A DNA stretch of 64,000 bases from Pseudomonas mucidolens (GTDB lineage Bacteria; Pseudomonadota; Gammaproteobacteria; Pseudomonadales; Pseudomonadaceae), in the NCBI RefSeq assembly GCF_900106045.1, contig NZ_LT629802.1, forward strand, positions 1,984,001 through 2,048,000, written 5' to 3'. Shown here in pieces: positions 9,854-18,130 of this stretch (position 1 is its first letter; each line of letters begins with the position of its first letter). Position numbers and translations under genes: made by a program. The notes beneath the pieces were generated by a model. The model was not told where the DNA came from. It saw only the letters and a list, made by a program, of their open reading frames with translations, and did no database searches.

Positions 9854-10719
9854 GCACCGTAGCGGTATTGCGCTTGCCACTGAGCGTGGATTTGGGCGGC
9901 TTTATCACGCTTTTGCAGCGCATGCAGGTGCCCCATCGCGTCAGCGAAGAAGCGGGGGAGCAAGTGCTGTGGGTGCCTGACGCCATCAGCGACGATGTGC
10001 GTAGCCTGTATCAGCGTTTTCCGGGCGGCGACCCGGATCAGCAGTTGGATATTCCCCAGCAACCGGGCGTCAAGCGCCCTGGGTTTATCCAGCAACTGCG
10101 CCATAGCCCGTTGACCGCCGTCATTTTGCTGCTCAGCCTGATCGTCGGTGCCGCAACAATGCTGGGCGACAACCTGCAGGCCATGAGTTGGTTGACGTTC
10201 CTGCAGTTCCGCGTCGCCGGTGAATACCTGTATTTCACGCCGCTGGCCGACAGTCTGGCCGCGGGGCAGTGGTGGCGGCTGGTCACACCGATGCTGATTC
10301 ACTTTGGCATCCTGCACCTGGCCATGAATGGCATGTGGTACTGGGAGCTGGGGCGGCGTATCGAGTCGCGCCAGGGCAGTATCAACTTGCTCGGCCTGAC
10401 GCTGCTGTTCAGCCTGGTTTCCAACTACGCTCAATACACGTTCGGCGGCCCCGGTCTGTTTGGTGGCTTGTCCGGTGTCTTGTATGGCCTGCTCGGGCAT
10501 TGCTGGATTTATCAGATGCTTTCGCCCAATCCAGCCTATCGCTTGCCCCGTGGGGTGCTGGTGATGATGCTGGTATGGCTGTTGCTTTGCCTGTCGGGCC
10601 TGGTCTCGATGATCGGTTTCGGCGAAATCGCCAATGCGGCCCATGTCGGCGGGTTGCTCGTCGGTTGCTTCACCGGTTTGCTGGGCGGGCTGTACAGCCG
10701 CCGCAAACGGACCTCTTGA
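9850..10719 (+). CDS. Rhomboid family intramembrane serine protease
   Basis: 289 residues from the ATG overlapping the upstream stop. A soluble N-terminal domain of about 85 residues is followed by six or more hydrophobic segments. Catalytic Ser208 lies in GLSG and His265 in ANAAHVGG; H151/H156 and N160 in HFGILHLAMN fit the oxyanion region of GlpG-like rhomboids. Longer in-frame starts (from 9730) only cover the preceding gene. Confidence 0.9.
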   Translation: MSTVAVLRLPLSVDLGGFITLLQRMQVPHRVSEEAGEQVLWVPDAISDDVRSLYQRFPGGDPDQQLDIPQQPGVKRPGFIQQLRHSPLTAVILLLSLIVGAATMLGDNLQAMSWLTFLQFRVAGEYLYFTPLADSLAAGQWWRLVTPMLIHFGILHLAMNGMWYWELGRRIESRQGSINLLGLTLLFSLVSNYAQYTFGGPGLFGGLSGVLYGLLGHCWIYQMLSPNPAYRLPRGVLVMMLVWLLLCLSGLVSMIGFGEIANAAHVGGLLVGCFTGLLGGLYSRRKRTS

Positions 10720-10749
10720 ATATCACCTATCGGGTTAAGGAAGAGTCTT

Positions 10750-11010
10750 ATGTCCTCTTTTGCTGAAATGATCGAAAACATCACGCCGGACATTTACCAG
10801 AGCCTCAAGCTCGCCGTGGAAATCGGCAAATGGTCGGATGGGCGCAAACTCAGCGCCGAGCAGCGCGAATTGTCCCTGCAGGCGATGATCGCCTGGGAAA
10901 TCCAGAATCTGCCCGAGGACCAGCGGACCGGTTACATGGGCCCGCAGGAATGCCAGTCGAAGTCGACGAGCGTGGAAAATATTCTGTTCAAGTCGGATGC
11001 CATCCATTGA
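10750..11010 (+). CDS. YeaC-like (DUF1315) small protein
   Basis: 86 residues, soluble, starting MSSFAEMIENITPDIYQSLK with AAGGAAG just upstream. Matches the YeaC/DUF1315 pattern including WSDGRKLS and the PEDQRTGYM segment. Its stop overlaps the TTG start of the next gene (TTGA). No function is established for the family. Confidence 0.8.
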   Translation: MSSFAEMIENITPDIYQSLKLAVEIGKWSDGRKLSAEQRELSLQAMIAWEIQNLPEDQRTGYMGPQECQSKSTSVENILFKSDAIH

Positions 11011-11837
11011 TCGAGATTGGCCGTGGTGCAGTCAGCAAGATGTCGGCGCAACTGGGGACGCCGACCGTTCAATACGCTTTTCGCCTGGGTGACAGCGAGG
11101 TGCCGGTCAATCCGTTGATCGGCACGACCGTGCGCCTGGAATACCTGGGAGCGATCCATTGCACCCATTGCGGACGCAAGACCAAGACCAGTTTCAGCCA
11201 GGGATATTGCTATCCGTGCATGACTAAACTGGCGCAGTGCGATCTGTGCATCATGAGCCCCGAACGCTGCCATTTCGATGCCGGCACCTGCCGCGATCCG
11301 GCCTGGGGCGAAAAGTTCTGCATGACCGATCATGTGGTGTACCTGGCCAACTCGTCGGGGATCAAGGTCGGCATTACCCGTGCCACGCAGCTGCCGACCC
11401 GCTGGCTGGATCAGGGCGCGAGCCAGGCGCTGCCGATCATGCGCGTGGCCACGCGTCAGCAGTCGGGCTTCGTTGAAGATGTGTTGCGCAGCCAGGTGGC
11501 CGACAAAACCAACTGGCGTGCATTGCTCAAGGGCGACGCGCCTGCCGTGGACCTCAAACAGGTGCGCGACGAACTGTTTGCCTCCTGCGCCGACGGGTTG
11601 CTGCAATTACAGGAACGCTTTGGCCTGCAAGCCATCCAAACCGTGACGGATATCGAACCGCTCGAAATACGCTACCCGGTGGAGCAGTATCCCGCCAAGA
11701 TCGTCAGCTTCAATCTGGACAAGAACCCGATTGCCGAAGGCACGCTGATGGGGATCAAGGGCCAATACCTGATCTTCGACACCGGCGTTATCAACATTCG
11801 TAAATACACGGCTTACCAGCTCGCCGTGCATCAGTAG
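11007..11837 (+). CDS. DUF2797 family zinc-ribbon protein
   Basis: 276 residues if translation begins at the TTG overlapping the yeaC stop (LIEIGRGAVSKMSAQL). An internal ATG at 11040 is the alternative. Eight Cys in pairs between about residues 51 and 95 (CTHC, CYPC, CDLC, then CHFDAGTC) suggest two zinc ribbons, followed by a GIxY-YIG-like stretch VYLANSSGIKVGITR that recalls the GIY-YIG nuclease fold. Biochemical role unknown. Confidence 0.78.
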   Translation: MIEIGRGAVSKMSAQLGTPTVQYAFRLGDSEVPVNPLIGTTVRLEYLGAIHCTHCGRKTKTSFSQGYCYPCMTKLAQCDLCIMSPERCHFDAGTCRDPAWGEKFCMTDHVVYLANSSGIKVGITRATQLPTRWLDQGASQALPIMRVATRQQSGFVEDVLRSQVADKTNWRALLKGDAPAVDLKQVRDELFASCADGLLQLQERFGLQAIQTVTDIEPLEIRYPVEQYPAKIVSFNLDKNPIAEGTLMGIKGQYLIFDTGVINIRKYTAYQLAVHQ

Positions 11838-11850
11838 AAGGATTCGACGC

Positions 11851-14508
11851 ATGCGCACCGAACAAGCGAAGATGATTTATTTAAAGGACTATCAGGCGCC
11901 CGACTACCTGATTGACGAGACGCACCTGACCTTCGAGTTGTTCGAGGACCACAGCCTGGTCCACGCGCAGCTGGTAATGCGCCGCAATCCCGAGCGTGGC
12001 GAAGGCCTGCCGCCATTGGTACTGGATGGCCAGCAGCTGGAGTTGCTATCAGTCAGCCTGGGCGACCGGGAACTGAGCAGCGCCGACTATCAATTGACGG
12101 ATAGCCAACTGACCCTGCAGCCGACCAGCGACAGTTTTACCCTGGACACCAGCGTCAGGATTCACCCGGAAACCAACACCGCCCTGGAAGGCCTGTACAA
12201 ATCCGGCGGCATGTTCTGCACCCAGTGCGAAGCCGAAGGCTTTCGCAAGATCACCTATTATCTGGACCGCCCGGACGTGATGAGCACGTTCACCACCACG
12301 GTCATCGCCGAGCAGCACAGCTACCCGGTGCTGCTGTCCAATGGCAACCCGATTGCCAGCGGTCCTGGCGACGATGGTCGGCACTGGGCCACCTGGGAAG
12401 ACCCGTTCAAGAAACCGGCCTACCTGTTTGCCCTGGTCGCCGGTGACTTGTGGTGCGTTGAAGATACCTTCACCACCATGACCCAACGCACCGTGGCCCT
12501 GCGCATCTACGTCGAGCCGGAAAACATCGACAAGTGCCAGCACGCCATGAGCAGCCTGAAAAAGTCCATGCGCTGGGACGAGGAGGTCTATGGCCGTGAA
12601 TACGACCTGGACATCTTCATGATCGTCGCGGTCAACGACTTCAACATGGGCGCCATGGAGAACAAGGGCCTCAATATCTTCAACTCCAGCGCCGTGCTGG
12701 CCCGGGCCGAAACCGCCACCGATGCCGCGCACCAGCGGGTCGAAGCCATCGTCGCCCACGAGTACTTCCATAACTGGTCGGGCAACCGCGTGACCTGCCG
12801 CGACTGGTTCCAGTTGTCGCTCAAGGAAGGCTTCACGGTGTTCCGCGATTCGGGCTTTTCCGCCGACATGAACTCGGCGACGGTCAAGCGCATCCAGGAT
12901 GTGGCTTACCTGCGCACCCACCAATTCGCCGAAGATGCCGGCCCCATGGCTCACGCCGTGCGCCCGGAAAGCTTTATCGAAATCTCCAACTTCTACACCC
13001 TGACCGTGTATGAAAAAGGCTCCGAAGTCGTCGGCATGATCCACACCTTGCTGGGTGCCGAAGGTTTCCGCAAAGGCAGCGACCTGTACTTTGAACGCCA
13101 CGACGGCCAGGCCGTGACCTGCGACGACTTCATCAAGGCCATGGAAGACGCAAATGGCGCCGACCTCACACAATTCAAACGCTGGTACAGCCAGGCCGGC
13201 ACGCCACGCCTGGCGGTAAGCGAGTCCTACGATGGCGCGGCAAAAACCTACAGCCTGACCTTCCGCCAGAGCTGCCCGCAAACCCCGGACAAGATGGAAA
13301 AACTGCCGTTCGTGATTCCAGTCGAACTGGGGCTGCTGGACGGCAAGGGCGCTGATATGCCGCTGCGCCTGAGTGGCGAAGCGGCGGCGCTCGGTACGTC
13401 GCGCGTATTGTCGGTGACCGAGGCCGAGCAGACCTTTACCTTCGTCGATATTGCCGAACAGCCGCTGCCTTCTCTGCTTCGCGGTTTCTCGGCGCCGGTG
13501 AAGCTGAACTTCCCTTACAGCCGCGACCAATTGATGTTCCTGATGCAGCACGACAGCGATGGCTTCAATCGCTGGGAGGCGGGCCAGCAACTGTCGGTGC
13601 AGGTCGTACAGGAACTCATTGCCGAGTATCAGCAGGGCAAGACCCTGGTGCTGGATCAGCGCTTGATCACGGCACTGCGCAGCGTGTTGAGCGATGAAAG
13701 CCTGGATCAGGCAATGGTCGCGGAAATGCTTTCGTTGCCGGGTGAGGCCTATCTGGCGGAAATCAGTGAAGTGGCCGATGTCGACGCCATCCACGCTGCC
13801 CGCGAGTTTGCGCGCAAGCAACTGGCCGACAACCTGTTCGAAAGCCTGTGGCTGCGTTACCAGGCCAATCGGGACCTGTCCAGGAAAACCCCTTATGTCG
13901 CCAGCGCCGAGCATTTCGCGCGCCGTGCCCTGCAGAATATCGCGCTGTCCTACCTGATGCTCAGCGGCAAGCCTGAAGTGCTGGACGCGACCCTGGAACA
14001 GTTCGATACCTGCGACAACATGACCGAGCGCCTGACGGCGCTGGCGGTACTGGTCAATTCGCCTTTTGAAGAGCAAAAGGCCAAGGCCCTGGCGGTGTTC
14101 GCCGAGAACTTCAAGGACAACCCGCTGGTGATGGATCAGTGGTTCAGCGTTCAGGCCGGCAGTCCGTTGCCCGGCGGCCTGGAGCGGGTCAAGACGTTGA
14201 TGCGACACCCTGCGTTCAACCTGAAGAACCCGAACAAGGTACGTGCGCTGATCGGGGCATTCGCCGGCCAGAACCTGATCAACTTCCACGCCGCCGATGG
14301 CGCTGGCTACCGTTTCCTGGCGGATCTGGTGATCGAGTTGAACGCCCTCAACCCGCAGATTGCTTCGCGGCAGTTGGCGCCGTTGACGCGCTGGCGCAAA
14401 TACGACAGCGCCCGTCAGGCGCTGATGAAGGCCGAACTGGAGCGCATTCTTGGCGCGGGCGGGCTGTCCAGCGATGTATTTGAAGTGGTCAGCAAAAGCC
14501 TGGCGTAA
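11851..14508 (+). CDS. pepN: Aminopeptidase N (M1 metallopeptidase)
   Basis: 885 residues, full length for bacterial PepN. The exopeptidase motif GAMEN is at residues 267-271 and the zinc site HEYFH at 303-307 with the third ligand E326 (H-E-x2-H-x18-E). The C-terminal helical domain is present. Cytoplasmic; removes N-terminal residues from peptides. Starts 13 bases after the DUF2797 stop. The 920-residue open frame antisense to it is a codon-bias artefact. Confidence 0.97.
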   Translation: MRTEQAKMIYLKDYQAPDYLIDETHLTFELFEDHSLVHAQLVMRRNPERGEGLPPLVLDGQQLELLSVSLGDRELSSADYQLTDSQLTLQPTSDSFTLDTSVRIHPETNTALEGLYKSGGMFCTQCEAEGFRKITYYLDRPDVMSTFTTTVIAEQHSYPVLLSNGNPIASGPGDDGRHWATWEDPFKKPAYLFALVAGDLWCVEDTFTTMTQRTVALRIYVEPENIDKCQHAMSSLKKSMRWDEEVYGREYDLDIFMIVAVNDFNMGAMENKGLNIFNSSAVLARAETATDAAHQRVEAIVAHEYFHNWSGNRVTCRDWFQLSLKEGFTVFRDSGFSADMNSATVKRIQDVAYLRTHQFAEDAGPMAHAVRPESFIEISNFYTLTVYEKGSEVVGMIHTLLGAEGFRKGSDLYFERHDGQAVTCDDFIKAMEDANGADLTQFKRWYSQAGTPRLAVSESYDGAAKTYSLTFRQSCPQTPDKMEKLPFVIPVELGLLDGKGADMPLRLSGEAAALGTSRVLSVTEAEQTFTFVDIAEQPLPSLLRGFSAPVKLNFPYSRDQLMFLMQHDSDGFNRWEAGQQLSVQVVQELIAEYQQGKTLVLDQRLITALRSVLSDESLDQAMVAEMLSLPGEAYLAEISEVADVDAIHAAREFARKQLADNLFESLWLRYQANRDLSRKTPYVASAEHFARRALQNIALSYLMLSGKPEVLDATLEQFDTCDNMTERLTALAVLVNSPFEEQKAKALAVFAENFKDNPLVMDQWFSVQAGSPLPGGLERVKTLMRHPAFNLKNPNKVRALIGAFAGQNLINFHAADGAGYRFLADLVIELNALNPQIASRQLAPLTRWRKYDSARQALMKAELERILGAGGLSSDVFEVVSKSLA

Positions 14509-14518
14509 GGGCGTGTGC

Positions 14519-14547
14519 GGCGGCTTGCTGGGGACAGGCAAGCCGCC
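14519..14547 (+). terminator. Stem-loop after pepN
   Basis: Perfect 9-bp stem GGCGGCTTG/CAAGCCGCC with an 11-base loop, 11 bases after the pepN stop. There is no T run, so termination is not certain. Confidence 0.5.
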
Positions 14548-14657
14548 ACTGTTGGCGTTTGACCGGCGGCTAATCGGTTGTGCACGCAGCCGTGCTCCTG
14601 ACACTTTCTGACGATCCTCTCTGATAAGCTGCGGCCACCTCTCAGCTCCCAAGCGTG

Positions 14658-15383
14658 ATGCACGTGTCGCGAACCACTCGTCTACTGACCTTGTTGCAAG
14701 TCCTGCGTGGCAAGAAACGCCCGGTAACCGCTGCTGTGCTGGCTGCAGAGCTGGAGGTTTCCGAGCGCACGCTGTATCGGGATATCGCGGAACTGTCCGC
14801 GTTGGGCGCACCGATTCATGGTGAGGCGGGGATCGGTTATGTATTGCGCAGCGGGTTGTTCCTGCCGCCGTTGATGCTCAACGCCGACGAGACTGAAGCC
14901 ATCGTGTTGGGCTTGCGTTATGTCGATCAGCGTGGCGATGAGGTCTTGAGTCAGGCCGCAGCTGACGCGTTGGCAAAAATCGCCGCGGTACTTGATCCCG
15001 CCTCCCAGGAGGCTTTGCGCAACCCGACGTTGCTGCCAGGGCCATCTGGCTATGGATACCCGCAGAATACTGTGCCGCTCAACGTGTTTCGCCAGGCGAT
15101 TCGCAGCCAGGCCAAGTTGCAGATTGACTATTCGGATGCCGCTCAAACGTCCAGCCAACGCCTGATCTGGCCGCTGGCCCTGGGTTTTCTCAACGAAGCG
15201 CGGGTGATTGTGGCGTGGTGCGAGTTGCGGGGCGCCTATCGTACCTTCCGTACCGACCGGATCGCGGCTGCCGCTGAACACGGGGAACGCTATCCGGGAC
15301 GACGCAGCGACTGGCTGCGAGAATGGCGCAAGCTGATGGAACAACAGAATGAGTCAGCACCGTTCACTCCTGACAAGAATTGA
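14658..15383 (+). CDS. YafY-type HTH/WYL transcriptional regulator
   Basis: 241 residues. N-terminal DeoR-like winged helix (LLQVLRGKKRPVTAAVLAAELEVSERTLYRDIAEL, residues 10-45), then a WYL-type ligand domain ending with YRTFRTDRI. The ATG at 14658 is preferred to the overlapping GTG at 14655. It precedes a small NTF2-like gene by 52 bases, a pairing that suggests joint regulation. Confidence 0.85.
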   Translation: MHVSRTTRLLTLLQVLRGKKRPVTAAVLAAELEVSERTLYRDIAELSALGAPIHGEAGIGYVLRSGLFLPPLMLNADETEAIVLGLRYVDQRGDEVLSQAAADALAKIAAVLDPASQEALRNPTLLPGPSGYGYPQNTVPLNVFRQAIRSQAKLQIDYSDAAQTSSQRLIWPLALGFLNEARVIVAWCELRGAYRTFRTDRIAAAAEHGERYPGRRSDWLREWRKLMEQQNESAPFTPDKN

Positions 15384-15435
15384 CACAGACCTGTCTTAGG
15401 ATGGCTCCAGAAATCATCAACAAGGAGTTGTCAGC

Positions 15436-15777
15436 ATGTCCAGACCCACCTCTCAGTTGGCCCCGGCCATTGCGACTTATATCGCCGCCGCCAATGCTGG
15501 CGATGCCTCGGCGGTGGTTGAGTGTTTTGCCGAAGAAGCCAATGTCTTCGATGAAGGTCAGCACCAGGTCGGCAGGGCGGCGATAGCCCGCTGGATGGAA
15601 GACACCGGACGTCGATATCAGCCGAAAGTCCAGATACTGGATGTCCAGCAGCGCACCGGCAAAGTGCTGGTGAACAATCTGGTCAGCGGCAGTTTTCCCG
15701 GAAGCCCGCTGGAACTGCGCTACACCTTTCGGCTCAATGAACGAGGCCAGATCGTGCGTCTGGACATTTCCCCGTAG
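15436..15777 (+). CDS. NTF2/SnoaL-like small protein
   Basis: 113 residues with AAGGAG upstream. The pattern of an N-terminal helix pair (AIATYIAAANAGDASAVVECFAEEANVFDEG) followed by a curved sheet ending LRYTFRLNERGQIVRLDIS fits the NTF2-like/SnoaL cone fold (steroid isomerase, dehydratase or binding proteins). No catalytic role can be assigned from sequence. Confidence 0.78.
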   Translation: MSRPTSQLAPAIATYIAAANAGDASAVVECFAEEANVFDEGQHQVGRAAIARWMEDTGRRYQPKVQILDVQQRTGKVLVNNLVSGSFPGSPLELRYTFRLNERGQIVRLDISP

Positions 15778-15820
15778 CACGGCGTTCGTGCTGGACGATG
15801 ATCATGGCATACTGCCCTGT

Positions 15821-16927
15821 ATGACGTTCGACTCACCACTCGCCGCTTATCAACATGCCCTGACTGCTGGCTTTGTCTCTGACGCTGCCCAGCGTCAGGC
15901 GGTGCAGGCCTTGCAGGACTGCCACCAAGCCTTGCATCAGGGCCGAGCACCTGTCGGTGGGGTTTATCTGTGGGGCCCGGTGGGGCGTGGCAAGACCTGG
16001 CTGATGGATCAGTTCCATCAGAGCTTGCGGGTGCCGGCGCGGCGCCAGCACTTCCATCACTTCATGGGTTGGGTGCACCAACGCTCGTTCCAGTTGATCG
16101 GTACCCCCGATCCGCTAAAGGCCTTGGCTCGCGAATTGAGTCTGGAGGTACGGGTACTGTGTTTCGACGAGCTGTTCGTCAATGACATCGGTGATGCGAT
16201 CATTCTTGGTCGCCTGTTTCAGGTGATGTTCGAAGAAGGCGTGGTGATGGTCTGTACCTCCAACCAACCGCCGCAGCAGTTATACGCCGATGGCTTCAAT
16301 CGCGAACGTTTTCTGCCGGCTATCGAAGCGCTCAAGGCGAATATGCGGGTGGTGGCTGTCGACGGCGATGAAGATCATCGCTTGCACCCGGGGACTCGGC
16401 TGCAACGCTACTGGGTCAACCAGCCTGAAGCGCTGGCACAGATGTTTCTAGGCTTGAGCCAGGGGCAATCCAGCAGCAATGGCCCCATCGTTGTCGGCTC
16501 GCGCCACATTGCTGTGGTGAAAGCCAGCGATACGGTCTTATGGTGTCGCTACGCCGAGGTGTGTGAGCAAGCGCTGTCCGCCATCGACTTCATGCAGTTG
16601 TGTGATCGCTATACGGCGATTTTGCTGAGCGAAGTTCCGGCCTTGAGCGCGCAAATGCGCCCGGGGCGAATTGCCCGGGGGACCGAGGACGCAGCGTTGC
16701 GTGTGGAGGCGGGGGACCGCGAACTGCCGGCGTTATCAGTCCACGACGACAGCGTCCGGCGCTTCATCGCCCTGGTTGACGAATGTTACGACCGCAAAGT
16801 GCCGCTGTTCATTGAGGCCAGGCTGCCCTTGGAGGAGCTTTACACCGAGGGGTATCTGAGTTTTGCGTTCCGTCGCACCCTCAGTCGTTTGCAGGAGATG
16901 CAGTTGCAGCGTTTCGGACAATCATGA
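15821..16927 (+). CDS. zapE: ZapE/AFG1-like cell division ATPase
   Basis: 368 residues from the ATG at 15821 (MTFDSPLAAYQHAL); longer in-frame starts lack family sequence. Walker A GPVGRGKT is near residue 52, Walker B is VLCFDELFVND, with sensor CTSNQPPQQLY. The AFG1/LACE1 C-terminus ends LPLEELYTEGYLSFAFRRTLSRLQEM. ZapE binds FtsZ and modulates the division ring. A paralogue of zapE elsewhere is possible in pseudomonads. Confidence 0.88.
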   Translation: MTFDSPLAAYQHALTAGFVSDAAQRQAVQALQDCHQALHQGRAPVGGVYLWGPVGRGKTWLMDQFHQSLRVPARRQHFHHFMGWVHQRSFQLIGTPDPLKALARELSLEVRVLCFDELFVNDIGDAIILGRLFQVMFEEGVVMVCTSNQPPQQLYADGFNRERFLPAIEALKANMRVVAVDGDEDHRLHPGTRLQRYWVNQPEALAQMFLGLSQGQSSSNGPIVVGSRHIAVVKASDTVLWCRYAEVCEQALSAIDFMQLCDRYTAILLSEVPALSAQMRPGRIARGTEDAALRVEAGDRELPALSVHDDSVRRFIALVDECYDRKVPLFIEARLPLEELYTEGYLSFAFRRTLSRLQEMQLQRFGQS

Positions 16928-17073
16928 CTGCCAGGTCAGTAGGCGAGCACCGCGCTTGTTACTATTTTCCTGCACCAAGATGTAGTTAATCTCCTTCATC
17001 TAACGCCGGCCTCGCGCTTACAATCGATGTTCCAGGGGAGGTCATCCCCACACAGCTGTTATCGAGGAAGGAA

Positions 17074-17565
17074 ATGGAAGCCGCAGAAATACTGGTGCTG
17101 CAAGCCAGCTACAGCAATCCTGTACATGCCGAGGCCGTTGGTCGCTTGCTGAACCACTACGCACAAGATCCAATGGGCGGTGGCCAAGCCTTGCCAGCGG
17201 ATCTCCTGCAACAACTACCCGCTGAGTTGGCCAAGCGCCCGCATGCTTTCAGTGTCCTGGCCTTTGTGGGGGGCGAACCGGCAGGTCTGGTGAATTGCTT
17301 TGAAGGCTTCTCGACGTTTGCCTGTCGTCCATTGGTCAATGTGCACGATGTGGTAGTCATGGATCGGTACCGTGGCCTGGGGCTGAGTCAGAAGATGCTG
17401 CAAAAGGTCGAGGAAATCGCTCGCCAGCGGGGGTGCTGCAAGATCACCCTGGAGGTATTGGAGGGCAATGCGGTGGCGCAAGGTTCCTACCGTAAGTTCG
17501 GATTTGACGACGCGGTATATGATCCCGAGCATGGTCGCATGTTGTTCTGGAACAAGTCTCTTTAA
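17074..17565 (+). CDS. GNAT family N-acetyltransferase
   Basis: 163 residues. The acetyl-CoA loop lies in VVMDRYRGLGLSQKML (R-x2-G-x-G pattern), with the following beta strand KITLEVLEGNAVAQGSYRKFGF typical of motif B. Good GAGGAAGG ribosome site. Substrate unknown. Confidence 0.88.
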   Translation: MEAAEILVLQASYSNPVHAEAVGRLLNHYAQDPMGGGQALPADLLQQLPAELAKRPHAFSVLAFVGGEPAGLVNCFEGFSTFACRPLVNVHDVVVMDRYRGLGLSQKMLQKVEEIARQRGCCKITLEVLEGNAVAQGSYRKFGFDDAVYDPEHGRMLFWNKSL

Positions 17566-17661
17566 CCATCAAGATTAACTCAGTGTTAACACTTCTGTTG
17601 AAGTGGACGTTAATGGTTGGCTGAATGGCCCTTGCAATAACTTGACGCAAATTTAGTGCTG

Positions 17662-17674
17662 GATAATTATTATC
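17662..17674. promoter_or_regulatory. Fur-box-like palindrome between convergent genes
   Basis: GATAATTATTATC is a perfect 6-1-6 inverted repeat of the Fur half-site GATAAT. It sits downstream of the GNAT gene and just beyond the terminator of the minus-strand small gene, where no obvious promoter is needed. Confidence 0.45.
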
Positions 17675-17680
17675 GGAAAT

Positions 17681-17707
17681 AAAAAAGGCGCCCGATAAAC
17701 GGGCGCC
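17681..17707 (-). terminator. Intrinsic terminator for the minus-strand small secreted protein
   Basis: GGCGCCCG/CGGGCGCC stem with a 4-5 base loop; read on the minus strand it is followed by six T. Confidence 0.85.
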
Positions 17708-17758
17708 AAATCAACCTTCGCCATCAGAGCGGAATGGCGCAGGGTAGGGCGCATCACA

Positions 17759-17977
17759 TCAGCTGGAATGTTCGCTATCGCGGCTTTGCTCCGAGACATC
17801 CGAGTCGGACGGCTGGGCGTCGCTGGAAGCGGTCTGTTCGGCGCTGCCGTGGGTTTCTTCCTGGATGAAACTGAAGTTGTTGTAGAACTCCTTGACGCGC
17901 TCCGAGCCACCTTCGGCGAAAGCGGCAGCGGAGGTCAGGCTCATCAGGCCAGCAAGCATCAACGTCGAGCTTTTCAT
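17759..17977 (-). CDS. Small secreted acidic protein, unknown
   Basis: 72 residues from the ATG at 17977, beginning MKSSTLMLAGLMSLTSAAAFAEGG, a clear signal peptide cleaved after AFA. The mature part (about 50 residues) has an aromatic patch VKEFYNNFSFIQEE and then a Ser/Asp/Glu-rich tail. A longer in-frame start at 18079 lacks a signal peptide at its N-terminus. Located between a Fur-type box and a siderophore receptor; no family recognised. Confidence 0.65.
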   Translation of the reverse strand: MKSSTLMLAGLMSLTSAAAFAEGGSERVKEFYNNFSFIQEETHGSAEQTASSDAQPSDSDVSEQSRDSEHSS

Positions 17978-18130
17978 TGCGTGTATTCCCGGTAAAAATG
18001 ATCGAATATCTGTACCGTCCTTGATCAGATTTGTGGGAGTAGTTTGTAGGATGTTTATTAAGTGGGAGTTAACTTGCAAGTGCCTCCAAGTTAACCACTT
18101 CGCTAACTTGGGGGCAGGAAAGGTGAGCGC

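Noticed and set aside
12049..14811. 920-residue minus-strand open frame
   Set aside because: Entirely antisense to pepN, which has full catalytic motifs; low-complexity His/Gln-rich translation.
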